Shown piece by piece: positions 1 through 7,955 of a stretch of 52,941 bases of DNA; the first letter of the stretch is position 1, and each line of letters begins with the position of its first letter. Made by a program: the position numbers and the translations under genes. The notes beneath the pieces were generated by a model, which searched no databases, was not told the origin of the DNA, and saw only the letters and a program-made list of their open reading frames with translations. The stretch spans positions 1-52,941 of the forward strand of contig CAMYUW010000016.1 in assembly GCA_947302275.1 (NCBI GenBank), written 5' to 3'. Source of the DNA: an uncultured Prevotellaceae bacterium (GTDB lineage Bacteria; Bacteroidota; Bacteroidia; Bacteroidales; Muribaculaceae).

Positions 1-380
1 ACATTAACGGCAAGCCGCTGGCTTTGAGTAGCCTTCGTGGCAAGTGGGTGATTATTGATTTTTGGGGCTCGTGGTGCGGATGGTGCATCAAGGGCATGCC
101 CAAGATGAAGGAATACTACGCCAAGTACAACGGCAAGCTCGAAATCCTGGGCGTGGACTGCAATGACACCGTTGAGAAGTGGAAAGGCGCTGTTGCCAAG
201 CATGAAATTCCCTGGCTCCACGTCTATTGGGACAAGGAAAAGGGTGACAACCCCGTGGAACTCTATGGAGTTCAAGGCTTCCCCACCAAAGTGGTTGTTG
301 ACCCTCAGGGCAAGGTCGCCAAGATTATCGTCGGCGAGGATCCCGCCTTCTATGACTACCTGGACGAAGTTTTGCAATAA
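1..380 (+). CDS. TlpA/ResA-like thioredoxin-fold protein (3' part)
   Basis: The reading frame is open from the window edge (first full codon at 3), so the N-terminus, including any signal peptide or extra domain, is missing. The visible part is a complete thioredoxin-like core: a strand reading VIIDFWGSWCGWC with the CxxC redox pair as Cys-Gly-Trp-Cys (codons at 75-86), then a helix (KMKEYY), and later the cis-proline segment GFPTKVVVDPQGKV. The order GSWCGWC, GVD, GFPT, DPQGK is typical of TlpA/AhpC-TSA thiol-disulfide reductases that act in the Bacteroidetes periplasm. Disulfide exchange is a family inference; the partner is unknown. trxB lies 0.9 kb downstream but is a cytoplasmic enzyme, so a direct link is not implied. 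Confidence 0.85.
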   Translation, partial: INGKPLALSSLRGKWVIIDFWGSWCGWCIKGMPKMKEYYAKYNGKLEILGVDCNDTVEKWKGAVAKHEIPWLHVYWDKEKGDNPVELYGVQGFPTKVVVDPQGKVAKIIVGEDPAFYDYLDEVLQ

Positions 381-410
381 TTAATGTCAGTTTTCAGATG
401 AATGCGGATT

Positions 411-445
411 CTAACTGAAAACTGCCAACAGAGAACTGAAAATGA
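411..445. repeat. Heptad-period array upstream of the 442 gene
   Basis: Imperfect 7-bp units (CTAACTG, AAAACTG, CCAACAG, AGAACTG, AAAATGA) fill the space before the next gene, and the last unit contains its ATG. This is a weaker member of the gene-boundary heptad arrays seen elsewhere in the window. Confidence 0.5.
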
Positions 446-1275
446 ACGTCAAAGTCAGAATGCCCAAGTTCGTCAAGAAGAGTCCAACAAAAAAGTATTG
501 GGTGAAGGAGTTGCTGATGACGATTCTCGCCACGAGCATCTCGATTGTGCTCACGTTTGGCACCGCCCATCTGATAGAGCATCATCAAAAGATGCAGTCT
601 CAGCACCGGATGGCGATGATGGTTGTCCATGACATCGATGAGACCATCCATCAAATGGAAAAGGCCGATAGCCTCATTAGGGCTTTCAGTGATCTGCAAA
701 TCACAATATTGGAGGGCAAATATAACGGTTCGAAGAATATCGCCGAGATTGAGCTGACGGGTAACGACCCAGATGACGTGAAATTTGCTGAAACGACCAA
801 GCGCATCTTCACTTCCAATGTGGACACATGGAGCACGATTGGCAAGGTGGACTTCATCGACAACGTGAGCGGTTGTTATTTAATTCGTGACGAGTACCAG
901 ACGGAGGTAATTGATGCCCTACACAAGAAGATTTTTCCCGGTGATAAACTTGATTACCTACCACTGGATGAATTGTTGCATATTGACGTCGGCTATTATG
1001 TGGCTTATTCAACTGAAATTATCCATCGTCTTAAAAATGCCAATGAGCTGAATAAGCGCATCATGGGGATTTCAGACAGTGAACTCGAAAAGTTTACAGA
1101 GAAAATGGTTGGTATTGATCAAGCGGATCTTGACTCCATGTACAACGCTGTAGAAGATGAGTATATGCAGAGTTTATTAAAGAGAGCTGAGGCAATAGAC
1201 AAATACTATAGTAAAAAAGCCACCAAGAAATCCAATAATAAGAAAAACAGTAAACGTAAACAAAATAAAAGGTAA
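442..1275 (+). CDS. Uncharacterised single-pass membrane protein
   Basis: I do not recognise a family. The 277-residue protein has a short basic N-terminus (about residues 1-22), one hydrophobic segment (about 24-45, LLMTILATSISIVLTF) and then a long, mostly charged and helical domain. The C-terminus is very lysine- and asparagine-rich (KKATKKSNNKKNSKRKQ). This predicts a cytoplasmic or membrane-proximal start, one membrane anchor and a large soluble part. The start at 442 gives the anchor in a plausible place; an upstream frame over the same region lacks such features. It ends 25 bp before trxB and may be co-transcribed with it. AT content rises toward the 3' end. Confidence 0.7.
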   Translation: MNVKVRMPKFVKKSPTKKYWVKELLMTILATSISIVLTFGTAHLIEHHQKMQSQHRMAMMVVHDIDETIHQMEKADSLIRAFSDLQITILEGKYNGSKNIAEIELTGNDPDDVKFAETTKRIFTSNVDTWSTIGKVDFIDNVSGCYLIRDEYQTEVIDALHKKIFPGDKLDYLPLDELLHIDVGYYVAYSTEIIHRLKNANELNKRIMGISDSELEKFTEKMVGIDQADLDSMYNAVEDEYMQSLLKRAEAIDKYYSKKATKKSNNKKNSKRKQNKR

Positions 1276-1300
1276 CAGAATTTTTTAAAAATAAAACAAT

Positions 1301-2230
1301 ATGAACCACACTCAATGTTTGATTATAGGCTCGGGCCCTGCCGGATATACCGCTGCTATTTATCTGGTGCGCTCCGCTATCGACTGCCTGCTCATCGAGG
1401 GCTTGCAAGTGGGCGGCCAGCTGACCCAGACGACCACTATCGAGAATTTCCCCGGTTTCCCCGATGGCGTTGACGGCTTCCAACTGATGGACAATATGCG
1501 TCAGCAGGCGGCCAACCTGGGTGCCAAGATGAAATCGGGACTTGTGGCGAGTATCGACATGAGTCAACGCCCCTTTGTGGTCACTCTTGACGGTGGCGAG
1601 CAAATGACGGCCGATTCTATCATCGTTGCAACAGGCGCCACAGCCAAGTACTTGGGCTTGCCCGACGAGACGAAGTATGCTGGGCAGGGTGTTTCGGCCT
1701 GTGCAACCTGCGACGGTTTCTTCTACCGCAAGAAGGTCGTTGCCGTCGTGGGTGGTGGTGATACTGCCTGTGAGGAGGCCGACTACTTGAGCCACCTGGC
1801 CAGCAAGGTCTATCTCATTGTGCGCAAGGACTACCTGCGTGCCAGCGAGGCCATGCAGCAACGCGTCAAGGAGAACGAGAAGATTGAAATCCTCTTCAAC
1901 ACCAACACCGTGGGCCTCTTCGGCGACAACGGCGTGGAGGGTGCCCATCTGGTGCGCTTCAAGGGCACCGACAAGGAGGAACTGTTCGACATCGCCATCG
2001 ACGGCTTCTTCCTCGCTATCGGTCATCGTCCTAACACCGACTTCTTGGGTGGACAGATTGACCTCGACGAACAAGGCTACATCAAGCTTACGGGCCACAA
2101 TACCTCTACCAATGTCGAGGGCGTCTTTGCCGCAGGCGATGTCGCCGACCCGCACTATCGTCAGGCCATCGTGGCTGCCGCTGGAGGCTGTCGTGCTGCC
2201 ATCGACGTGAAAGAATACCTCACGCGTTGA
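1301..2230 (+). CDS. trxB: Thioredoxin-disulfide reductase
   Basis: FAD- and NADPH-dependent reductase that keeps thioredoxin reduced in the cytoplasm. The 309-residue length is typical of the low-molecular-weight enzyme. Visible motifs in order: FAD-binding GSGPAGYTAA near the N-terminus, the redox pair CATC (Cys134 and Cys137) followed by DGFF, the NADPH-binding GGGDTACEEA, and the C-terminal FAD motif GVFAAGDVADPHYRQ. All key residues are present. The ATG at 1301 gives the canonical N-terminus MNHTQCLIIGSGPAG. The upstream neighbour is an unrelated membrane protein; the downstream gene has its own promoter. Confidence 0.96.
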   Translation: MNHTQCLIIGSGPAGYTAAIYLVRSAIDCLLIEGLQVGGQLTQTTTIENFPGFPDGVDGFQLMDNMRQQAANLGAKMKSGLVASIDMSQRPFVVTLDGGEQMTADSIIVATGATAKYLGLPDETKYAGQGVSACATCDGFFYRKKVVAVVGGGDTACEEADYLSHLASKVYLIVRKDYLRASEAMQQRVKENEKIEILFNTNTVGLFGDNGVEGAHLVRFKGTDKEELFDIAIDGFFLAIGHRPNTDFLGGQIDLDEQGYIKLTGHNTSTNVEGVFAAGDVADPHYRQAIVAAAGGCRAAIDVKEYLTR

Positions 2231-2303
2231 CGCCATCACTCGACCCGCCGACCAGTTTCACTTGGCCGTATTGTCATAAACATAAAATAGTTATAAACAA
2301 TTC

Positions 2304-2335
2304 ATTGGACACAATGAATTGTTTTTGTACCTTTG
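2304..2335 (+). promoter_or_regulatory. Bacteroidetes-type promoter for the 2390 gene
   Basis: A -7 box TACCTTTG (2328-2335) is preceded by ATTG (2304-2307) with a 20-bp spacer, close to the TTTG/TAnnTTTG consensus of the Bacteroidetes primary sigma factor. The expected leader before the ATG at 2390 is about 50 nt. Confidence 0.75.
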
Positions 2336-2389
2336 CGCCAAATCTGATTTATTAGTTTATTTTTATTAATTTTTTAATTGTATAGAAAA

Positions 2390-3238
2390 ATGAAAAAACT
2401 GACTCTTTTTCTCGCAGCTGCGGCTGCAATGTGCATGAGCGTTGAGGCTCAGGAAGTGAAGCAAGGCGTGTTTGAAGTGGGTGACTACACCAACGCATCG
2501 GAGTTCTACAATGGTTCCTATTTTGACATGGCTCCCACCAACTTCTACTTGGACCATTTTGCTTCCCAGATGATGTATCTCTATTTTAGTGACTTTGTAT
2601 CAGAATTTGCCGGAAAGCAGAATGTCAAGCTCACCGCGATCTACTACAAGTTCAATGATCAGTCGGTTTATACCGACATCCTGGCCGATTATAAGTTCTA
2701 CCTGCAGGAGGTCGATGTTAACGAGTTCCAGAAGGATGCTGACGGCTACAAGCTCTATTTTGACTGTGTGAATGCCGGCGATCCCGCCGTTAGCGGCGCG
2801 TTTGAGTATGAGGCCTTCACCTCCTATGGTGAGGACGTGGAGATTAAGGTTGACCTCTCGAGTGCCCCCTTTGCCATCACTCCAGGTAAGAATCTGGTGG
2901 TTACCGCTGTGTTTGATCTCACTGGCGAATGCATGTCGAGCAGCGACGACGCTCCCTTCTACACCTCCGACATCCGTGACCGCGTGATGACCTACAGCGA
3001 CAACAACGACTCGTTCCTGGACTATGCCAACAGCAGCGACTATCCCCGCTGCTCGCTATCGCTCAGCGGTGGCGGCACCAGTGTGTCACTGCCCGTGACC
3101 CGCATCGAGTACACCTATACCGAGGATGCTGAGGAGCCTTGCACCAAGCGTGGTGACACGAATCTGGATGGCCAGGTTACCATTGGCGACGTAACCACTT
3201 TGATTGATTATCTGCTGAGCGGCGCTTGGCCCAACTAA
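2390..3238 (+). CDS. Secreted protein with one C-terminal dockerin-like repeat
   Basis: A 282-residue protein starting at the ATG at 2390 (an in-frame TTG 12 bp upstream is less likely). It has a clear signal peptide (MKKLTLFLAAAAAMCMSVEA-Q). The middle is an unrecognised, acidic, aromatic-rich beta-type domain with no catalytic motif I can name. The C-terminus is RGDTNLDGQVTIGDV followed by a TLIDYLL helix, a single dockerin-type calcium loop-helix; complete type I dockerins have two. Similar tails occur on four other secreted proteins in this window. Function unknown; an exported surface or extracellular protein is the safe inference. A strong terminator follows. Confidence 0.8.
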   Translation: MKKLTLFLAAAAAMCMSVEAQEVKQGVFEVGDYTNASEFYNGSYFDMAPTNFYLDHFASQMMYLYFSDFVSEFAGKQNVKLTAIYYKFNDQSVYTDILADYKFYLQEVDVNEFQKDADGYKLYFDCVNAGDPAVSGAFEYEAFTSYGEDVEIKVDLSSAPFAITPGKNLVVTAVFDLTGECMSSSDDAPFYTSDIRDRVMTYSDNNDSFLDYANSSDYPRCSLSLSGGGTSVSLPVTRIEYTYTEDAEEPCTKRGDTNLDGQVTIGDVTTLIDYLLSGAWPN

Positions 3239-3254
3239 TCCTATTGGGTCTATA

Positions 3255-3299
3255 ATCATAAAAATAATCGTGAAAAAACTGCACGATTATTTTTATGAT
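3255..3299. terminator. Bidirectional terminator hairpin
   Basis: A perfect 18-bp inverted repeat (3255-3272 with 3282-3299) encloses a 9-nt loop. The A-rich and T-rich arms provide a U-run in either direction. It lies between the convergent 2390 gene and the CapA-like gene. Confidence 0.85.
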
Positions 3300-3315
3300 G
3301 GGTGTTATGATGATA

Positions 3316-4377
3316 TCACTGTTCCTGTGGCACGTCGATGTTGTGGGACATGACCAGGTCGTGGGTGCGTTGCATGAAGCGGGTGAATTCTGCTTTGGAG
3401 TCGTTGCGGAGCAGGTCGGGACGCCCCTCGGGGATGAGGACATAATTCTGGCCTCGGGCTACTGGCTTCTGAACGAAGAAGAGCTTGTAGCGGGGATCTA
3501 CGACCACGGCATGATCACCCTCCATTCTTAATGATACCTTGACCATGGCACCGCCACGGGTGTCGATGTCGATCTGGTTGCTGATGAAGTTGCCCATACT
3601 ATAGACCAGCAGCACGTTTTTGTCATATTCCTTGCTGTAGCGCATCTCCATGGGCTCTACCACGTGAGGATGACCGCCGATGATGAGGTCAACACCCTGG
3701 GTGACAAGCCAATCGGCTAGGGTGCGCTGTGAGGCTACAGGCTTCAGTTGATACTCGATGCCCCAGTGCAGGTTAACGCAGATGGCGTGTGCGCCGCGTT
3801 GACGCGCCAGCGCGATGTCGTCGGCAATCTGTTGCTGATCGATGAAATCGACGATAACGTTGCCCTGGATAGGAATGCCGTTGGTGCCGTAAGTGTAGTC
3901 CAGGAAGGCAATTTTGATGCCCTTGACGTTGACGATGTAGGGTATGCGCTGGTTGCGCTCTTGCTGGTCACGATAAGTGCCGATATGGGGAATGCTCAGC
4001 GAATCGAGCATCTGGCAGGTGCGCACCAGTCCCTTGTCACGGCGGTCCAGGCAGTGGTTATTGGCGGTCAGGAACAGGTCGAAACCCACGTCCTTCAGGC
4101 GCTGGGCATAGCTGTCGGGCGCGCTAAAGCACGGGTAGCCCGTGTAGGGCTTGCCGCCCAGCGGGCACTCCAGATTGACCACGGCCAGGTCGGCCCAATT
4201 GATGTCGTCCTCGATGTGCTGGAAGCACGGCGTGTAGTCGTAGGTGCCATCAGGCTGCTGGGCAGCCGTAATCTGCGGGGCATGCTGCATCGCGTCACCC
4301 ACAAACATCAAATTCACCGTGTGGTTGCTCTGAAGCAACGACACGACCGACAGGATCAATATGGAGAGAAGGTTCAT
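3316..4377 (-). CDS. CapA-family protein (poly-gamma-glutamate capsule type, metallophosphatase fold)
   Basis: A 353-residue protein with an N-terminal hydrophobic signal or anchor (MNLLSILILSVVSLL). CapA family blocks are seen in order: MFVGDAMQHAPQI, NLECPLGG, TANNHCLDRRDKGL, HWGIEY, a GGHPHVVEPME segment and YSMGNFISNQ. The His/Asp/Asn positions of these blocks make up the predicted metal site of this phosphoesterase-like fold. The name CapA comes from Bacillus capsule synthesis; no capB or capC partner is near, so the true substrate is unknown and a surface-polymer role is only possible. It is transcribed convergently with the 2390 gene and lies downstream of ffh on the same strand. Confidence 0.88.
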   Translation of the reverse strand: MNLLSILILSVVSLLQSNHTVNLMFVGDAMQHAPQITAAQQPDGTYDYTPCFQHIEDDINWADLAVVNLECPLGGKPYTGYPCFSAPDSYAQRLKDVGFDLFLTANNHCLDRRDKGLVRTCQMLDSLSIPHIGTYRDQQERNQRIPYIVNVKGIKIAFLDYTYGTNGIPIQGNVIVDFIDQQQIADDIALARQRGAHAICVNLHWGIEYQLKPVASQRTLADWLVTQGVDLIIGGHPHVVEPMEMRYSKEYDKNVLLVYSMGNFISNQIDIDTRGGAMVKVSLRMEGDHAVVVDPRYKLFFVQKPVARGQNYVLIPEGRPDLLRNDSKAEFTRFMQRTHDLVMSHNIDVPQEQ

Positions 4378-4402
4378 AGTTTTATGCGGGCCAGGGCCCG
4401 TT

Positions 4403-4481
4403 GTTTAAAGTTTAAAGTTTACAGTTTAATGTTTAAAGTTTAAAGTCGCGGGAACTCTAAACCCTAAACTCTAAACTTCAA
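4403..4481. repeat. Two adjacent heptad arrays (GTTTAAA and ACTCTAA types)
   Basis: Six exact-length heptads of the GTTTAAA type run from 4403 to 4444. Four heptads of the ACTCTAA/ACCCTAA type follow at 4454-4481 and run into the ffh terminator. Each unit carries TAA or TAG on both strands. They sit in the gap between ffh and the CapA gene. Confidence 0.85.
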
Positions 4482-4510
4482 GTGAGCAAGCAAAACGCTT
4501 GCTCACTTGA
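4478..4510 (-). terminator. Hairpin just after ffh
   Basis: A perfect 14-bp inverted repeat (4478-4491 with 4497-4510) has a 5-nt loop and begins 3 bp beyond the ffh stop codon. There is no long U-run after it on the minus strand, so it may be an attenuating or stabilising hairpin rather than a full terminator. Confidence 0.65.
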
Positions 4511-4512
4511 CT

Positions 4513-5862
4513 TTAACGTCCGCGTTTGGCAGCCTTGGCTTGGGCCTTGGCGCTACGCATCATCTGCATGGGATTGGTGGATACCTGGTGCATCACCTTG
4601 CGCATCGACAGGAATTGCTTCAACAGTCGGTTGACCTCCTCGACGCTGGTACCGCTGCCGGCAGCAATGCGTTTGCGGCGGCTGGCATCGATGATATCGG
4701 GGTTTGAACGCTCCTGCGGGGTCATTGAGCCAATGATGGCTTCCACACCCTTGAATGCGTCGTCAGGAATATCGATGTCTTTGATGGCCTTACCCACACC
4801 GGGAATCATCGAAGCCAAGCTCTTGAGGTTACCCATCTTCTTGATTTGCTTGATCTGCTTCAGGAAGTCATCAAAGTCAAACTTGTTTTGCTTGATTTTC
4901 CTCTCCAGCTTCTCAGCCTCTTCCTCGTCATACTGCTGCTGCATACGGTCCACGAACGAAACGATGTCGCCCATTCCCAGGATGCGGTCGGCCATACCTT
5001 TGGGACGGAAGGGATCCAAGTCGGTCATCTTCTCGCCGATACCCACAAACTTGATGGGCTTATCGACGACGGCACGGATTGACAGGGCGGCACCACCACG
5101 GGTATCACCATCAAGCTTGGTGAGTACGACGCCGTCAAAATCCAGTCGCTCGTTAAAGGCTTTGGCCGTGTTGACGGCATCCTGACCAGTCATCGAGTCC
5201 ACAACAAACAGGGTCTCGTTGGGGTGGATGGCATCCTTGATGGCCTTAATCTCGACCATCATCGCCTCGTCAACAGCCAGACGACCGGCGGTATCAACAA
5301 TCACCAGATCAAAGCCGTTCTGCTTGGCATGGTCAATAGCGTGAAGGGCAATGGCCACAGGGTCTTTGCTCTCGGGCTCGCTATAGACGGGCACGTCGAT
5401 CTGCTCGGCGATAGTTTTCAGCTGCTCGATAGCGGCAGGACGGTAAACGTCGCAGGCCACCAGCAAGGGTTTGCGCTTTTCTTTTCCGCTTTTCAGGCGG
5501 TTGGCGAGCTTGCCAGTAAAGGTGGTTTTACCGGAACCTTGCAGACCCGACATCAGAATGACGGCAGGATTGCCCTCGATGCTGAAGGTTGCTTCCTCGC
5601 CACCCATCAGTTCTGTCAACTCGTCATGAACGATCTTGACCATCAACTGACTGGGGTTGACGGCATTGATCACGTTCTGACCCATGGCTTTTGCCTTGAC
5701 GTCATCTACAAACTTCTTGGCTACGGGATAGCTGACATCGGCGTCAACCAGCGCGCGGCGCACTTCCTTGAGGGTTGATGCTACATTGATTTCGGTGATT
5801 CGGCCTTGTCCTTTCAGGACCTTAAATGACCGTTCAAGTTTCTCAGATAAATTTTCAAACAT
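4513..5862 (-). CDS. ffh: Signal recognition particle GTPase Ffh
   Basis: The SRP54-type protein binds signal peptides of nascent chains and docks with FtsY at the inner membrane. At 449 residues it is normal for the family. The N domain (about residues 1-90) is followed by the G domain with P-loop GLQGSGKTT (106-114), VDTAGRL and TKLDGDTRGGAALSI. The methionine-rich M domain follows, with QQYDEEEAEKLERKI, GNLKSLASMIPG and a final helix rich in Met (MRKVMHQVSTNPMQMM). The C-terminus KAQAKAAKRGR is basic, fitting RNA contact. It lies 67 bp downstream of panD on the same strand and may be in the panC-panD transcript. No 4.5S RNA gene was recognised nearby. Confidence 0.97.
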   Translation of the reverse strand: MFENLSEKLERSFKVLKGQGRITEINVASTLKEVRRALVDADVSYPVAKKFVDDVKAKAMGQNVINAVNPSQLMVKIVHDELTELMGGEEATFSIEGNPAVILMSGLQGSGKTTFTGKLANRLKSGKEKRKPLLVACDVYRPAAIEQLKTIAEQIDVPVYSEPESKDPVAIALHAIDHAKQNGFDLVIVDTAGRLAVDEAMMVEIKAIKDAIHPNETLFVVDSMTGQDAVNTAKAFNERLDFDGVVLTKLDGDTRGGAALSIRAVVDKPIKFVGIGEKMTDLDPFRPKGMADRILGMGDIVSFVDRMQQQYDEEEAEKLERKIKQNKFDFDDFLKQIKQIKKMGNLKSLASMIPGVGKAIKDIDIPDDAFKGVEAIIGSMTPQERSNPDIIDASRRKRIAAGSGTSVEEVNRLLKQFLSMRKVMHQVSTNPMQMMRSAKAQAKAAKRGR

Positions 5863-5929
5863 ATTGTGATTGAGGTTTTTATGATTTCGCGGATGACATC
5901 CCAGGGTGGAGCGGGAATGTTAAAATCTG

Positions 5930-6292
5930 TTATTTCTTTTTCTTGATCAGTTTGTTGGTCGCCGTGTCGGGGAAGACGATTTGAGGTTTGAACTCTCGGC
6001 CTTCCTCGGGGGTGACGATGGCATAAGCCATGATGATGACAATGTCACCCACCTCGACCTTGCGTGCGGCAGCGCCGTTCAGGCAGATGGTGCCACTGCC
6101 ACGCTCGCCGGCGATGGTATAGGTGTCTAACCGCTCGCCGTTGTTCACGTCAACAATATACACACGTTCGCCCTCGATGATGCCAGCGGCGTCCATGAGG
6201 TCTTGGTCAATGGTGATGCTTCCGATATAGTTGAGGTTGGCATCGGTCACCGTAACACGGTGAATCTTGGATTTCATGACCTGGATGTACAT
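5930..6292 (-). CDS. panD: Aspartate 1-decarboxylase proenzyme
   Basis: This pyruvoyl enzyme makes beta-alanine from L-aspartate for pantothenate synthesis. The 120-residue protein shows the self-cleavage site as Tyr22-Ile23-Gly24-Ser25, where Ser25 becomes the pyruvoyl group; the numbering equals that of the well-studied enzyme, which supports the ATG at 6292. The proenzyme start [17 protein letters not shown], the [15 protein letters not shown] block and the [11 protein letters not shown] strand are all typical. It lies downstream of panC, separated by 115 bp of heptad repeats. Together they supply beta-alanine and condense it with pantoate. Confidence 0.96.
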   Translation of the reverse strand: MYIQVMKSKIHRVTVTDANLNYIGSITIDQDLMDAAGIIEGERVYIVDVNNGERLDTYTIAGERGSGTICLNGAAARKVEVGDIVIIMAYAIVTPEEGREFKPQIVFPDTATNKLIKKKK

Positions 6293-6299
6293 AATCTTA

Positions 6300-6419
6300 G
6301 TTGTAAGTTTTAAGTTGTAAGTTTTAAGTTGTGAGTTTTTAGTTTTTAGTTATTAAGTATAATTACAATCGCCTAACACCTAATGCCTAAAGCCTAAAAC
6401 CTAACACCTAAAGCCTCTT
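6300..6419. repeat. Heptad arrays between panD and panC, entering the panC 3' end
   Basis: Eight heptads of the GTTTTAA/GTTGTAA type run from 6300 to 6355. After a 15-bp gap, seven heptads of the GCCTAAA/ACCTAAC type run from 6371 to 6419. The second array covers the last codons and stop of panC (stop at 6408-6410), so the PanC C-terminus KRL-stop is written by the repeat. Confidence 0.9.
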
Positions 6420-7256
6420 ATAAGTAATATTGTCGATCTCGCGCACGTCGCCGCAATAGACGGTGATGCATCCCACGATGTAGTCGCTGTCGTCCCAGCT
6501 GGTGACGGGCTGCAAGGTAATGCCGTCACATATTGAGAAATACTCGGTATCCATCTCGGGCCAGGCGTTGATGGTGGCAACCACCCAGTCGTGGGTCTGT
6601 TCTACGGTGTGGTCCTTGGCAAACTCAAGGCTGCGCTGCAGGGTAGCGTAAATCTGCGGAGCCACTTTGCGCACCTCGGGGGTGAGGCGCACGTTTCGGC
6701 TGCTCTTGGCCAGGCCGTCGTCCTCACGAATGCACGGGCACTGCACGATATTGATGTCAAATCCCAGTTGCTTGATCATCGCACGGATGACAGCAATCTG
6801 CTGGAAGTCCTTCTCTCCGAAGTAGGCGCGGTCGGGCATCACCCATGAGAAGAGTTTGCTCACGATCTGGCACACGCCGTTGAAATGGCCGGGACGCATG
6901 GCGCCTTCCATCACCTGCTGAACGGGACCGAGGTCAAACACGCGGGTATCGGGCTCGGGATAGATTTCCTCGACGGTGGGCATGAAAGCCACGTCAACAC
7001 CACAGGCCTCAAGCATGGCGGCATCGCGCTCGGCGGTGCGGGGATAGGTGCGCAGGTCCTCCTTGTTGTTAAACTGCGTGGGGTTCAAGAAGCAACTCAC
7101 CACAAGGGCGTCGTTCTCCTTGCGGGCACGATCGACAAGCGACTTGTGACCCTCGTGCAGGGCACCCATCGTGGGCACCAGACCTACTGACTTACCTGCC
7201 TGGCGAAAAGCCTGAACGGCCTCGCGCAACTCATTGACCTTGCTGATAATTTTCAT
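6408..7256 (-). CDS. panC: Pantothenate synthetase (pantoate-beta-alanine ligase)
   Basis: This ATP-dependent enzyme joins pantoate and beta-alanine to form pantothenate. The 282-residue length is normal. Nucleotidyltransferase motifs: [15 protein letters not shown] near the N-terminus with the HxGH signature, [19 protein letters not shown], and KSSRNVRL corresponding to the KMSKS-like loop. The start [14 protein letters not shown] is canonical. It is the first gene of a panC-panD (and possibly ffh) transcript with its own promoter upstream. The final residues and TAG stop fall in a heptad repeat array, so the last few residues may be a recent change. Confidence 0.97.
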   Translation of the reverse strand: MKIISKVNELREAVQAFRQAGKSVGLVPTMGALHEGHKSLVDRARKENDALVVSCFLNPTQFNNKEDLRTYPRTAERDAAMLEACGVDVAFMPTVEEIYPEPDTRVFDLGPVQQVMEGAMRPGHFNGVCQIVSKLFSWVMPDRAYFGEKDFQQIAVIRAMIKQLGFDINIVQCPCIREDDGLAKSSRNVRLTPEVRKVAPQIYATLQRSLEFAKDHTVEQTHDWVVATINAWPEMDTEYFSICDGITLQPVTSWDDSDYIVGCITVYCGDVREIDNITYKRL

Positions 7257-7289
7257 TCTTCTTTAATTATAAGATGTAAATTCAAACTG

Positions 7290-7321
7290 CAAAATTACTG
7301 CTCTTAGCGCACATAGGCAAA
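7290..7321 (-). promoter_or_regulatory. Promoter for panC-panD
   Basis: On the minus strand a TTTG (7318-7321) and TAATTTTG (7290-7297) are separated by exactly 20 bp, an excellent match to the Bacteroidetes consensus, about 34 bp before the panC start. Confidence 0.8.
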
Positions 7322-7464
7322 AAACGTGCCAACTTTTTTGATTTAACAGTTTGGACTATTTTTGCTATCAAGATGTTTTTTGGGAAAGTTTTTTTATTTT
7401 TGTGTGATTTTTTTGAGTGCTGTGCGTCAAAGGGTCAAAAGAGAGTTTTAAAACTGTAAAAACA

Positions 7465-7941
7465 ATGAACGAACTGGAAAGCAAATTTGCACAAACCATC
7501 AAGCAGAACAAGAGCACCATCTACACGGTGTGCTACATGTTCTCTAAAGATGCTGATGAGGTGAACGACCTCTTTCAAGAGGCGGTCATCAACATGTGGC
7601 GCGGCTTTGAGGGTTTTGAGAACCGCAGCAATGTGAAGACGTGGATCTACCGCGTGACACTGAACACCTGCATTTCCCAAGACCGCAAGAAACGCCGCAA
7701 CGAAACCGAACCATTGACGATGGACATCAACCTGTTTGAGGACCATGACGAGGACACCCGGCAGGTGGACATGCTCCACGAGCGGATTAGCCGCTTGCAG
7801 CCCTTTGACCGCGCTATTGTGCTGTTGTGGCTGGAGAACATGCCCTACGAGGAAATCGGGCAAGTGGTGGGCATCTCGACCACAGCCGTTGCGACCCGCC
7901 TCTATCGCATTAAAGAACAACTCAAAAAAATGAACAACTAA
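7465..7941 (+). CDS. ECF-type RNA polymerase sigma factor
   Basis: A 158-residue sigma-70 family protein of the extracytoplasmic-function class. Region 2 includes the block DEVNDLFQEAVINMWRGFE and then NVKTWIYRVTLNTCIS, and region 4 includes the helix-turn-helix MPYEEIGQVVGISTTAVATRLYRIKEQL. I chose the ATG at 7465 rather than upstream TTG or GTG codons because it gives the standard ECF N-terminus MNELESKFAQTIKQNKS. Upstream sequence is T-rich with TATTTTTG boxes (7357-7364, 7395-7402) but no well-spaced -33 element. The membrane protein 14 bp downstream may be its co-expressed partner. Confidence 0.93.
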   Translation: MNELESKFAQTIKQNKSTIYTVCYMFSKDADEVNDLFQEAVINMWRGFEGFENRSNVKTWIYRVTLNTCISQDRKKRRNETEPLTMDINLFEDHDEDTRQVDMLHERISRLQPFDRAIVLLWLENMPYEEIGQVVGISTTAVATRLYRIKEQLKKMNN

Positions 7942-7955
7942 AAAACGTATTTATT

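Noticed and set aside
1094..2239. A 381-codon minus-strand frame opposite trxB
   Set aside because: trxB is certain on the plus strand; the antisense product shows no motif.
3316..4377. Capsule synthesis locus
   Set aside because: Only a CapA-like protein is present; there are no capB, capC or glycosyltransferase genes near it.
7395..7402. Promoter for the first ECF sigma gene from TATTTTTG
   Set aside because: No TTTG at a spacing near 20 bp; the region is T-rich and such boxes occur by chance.
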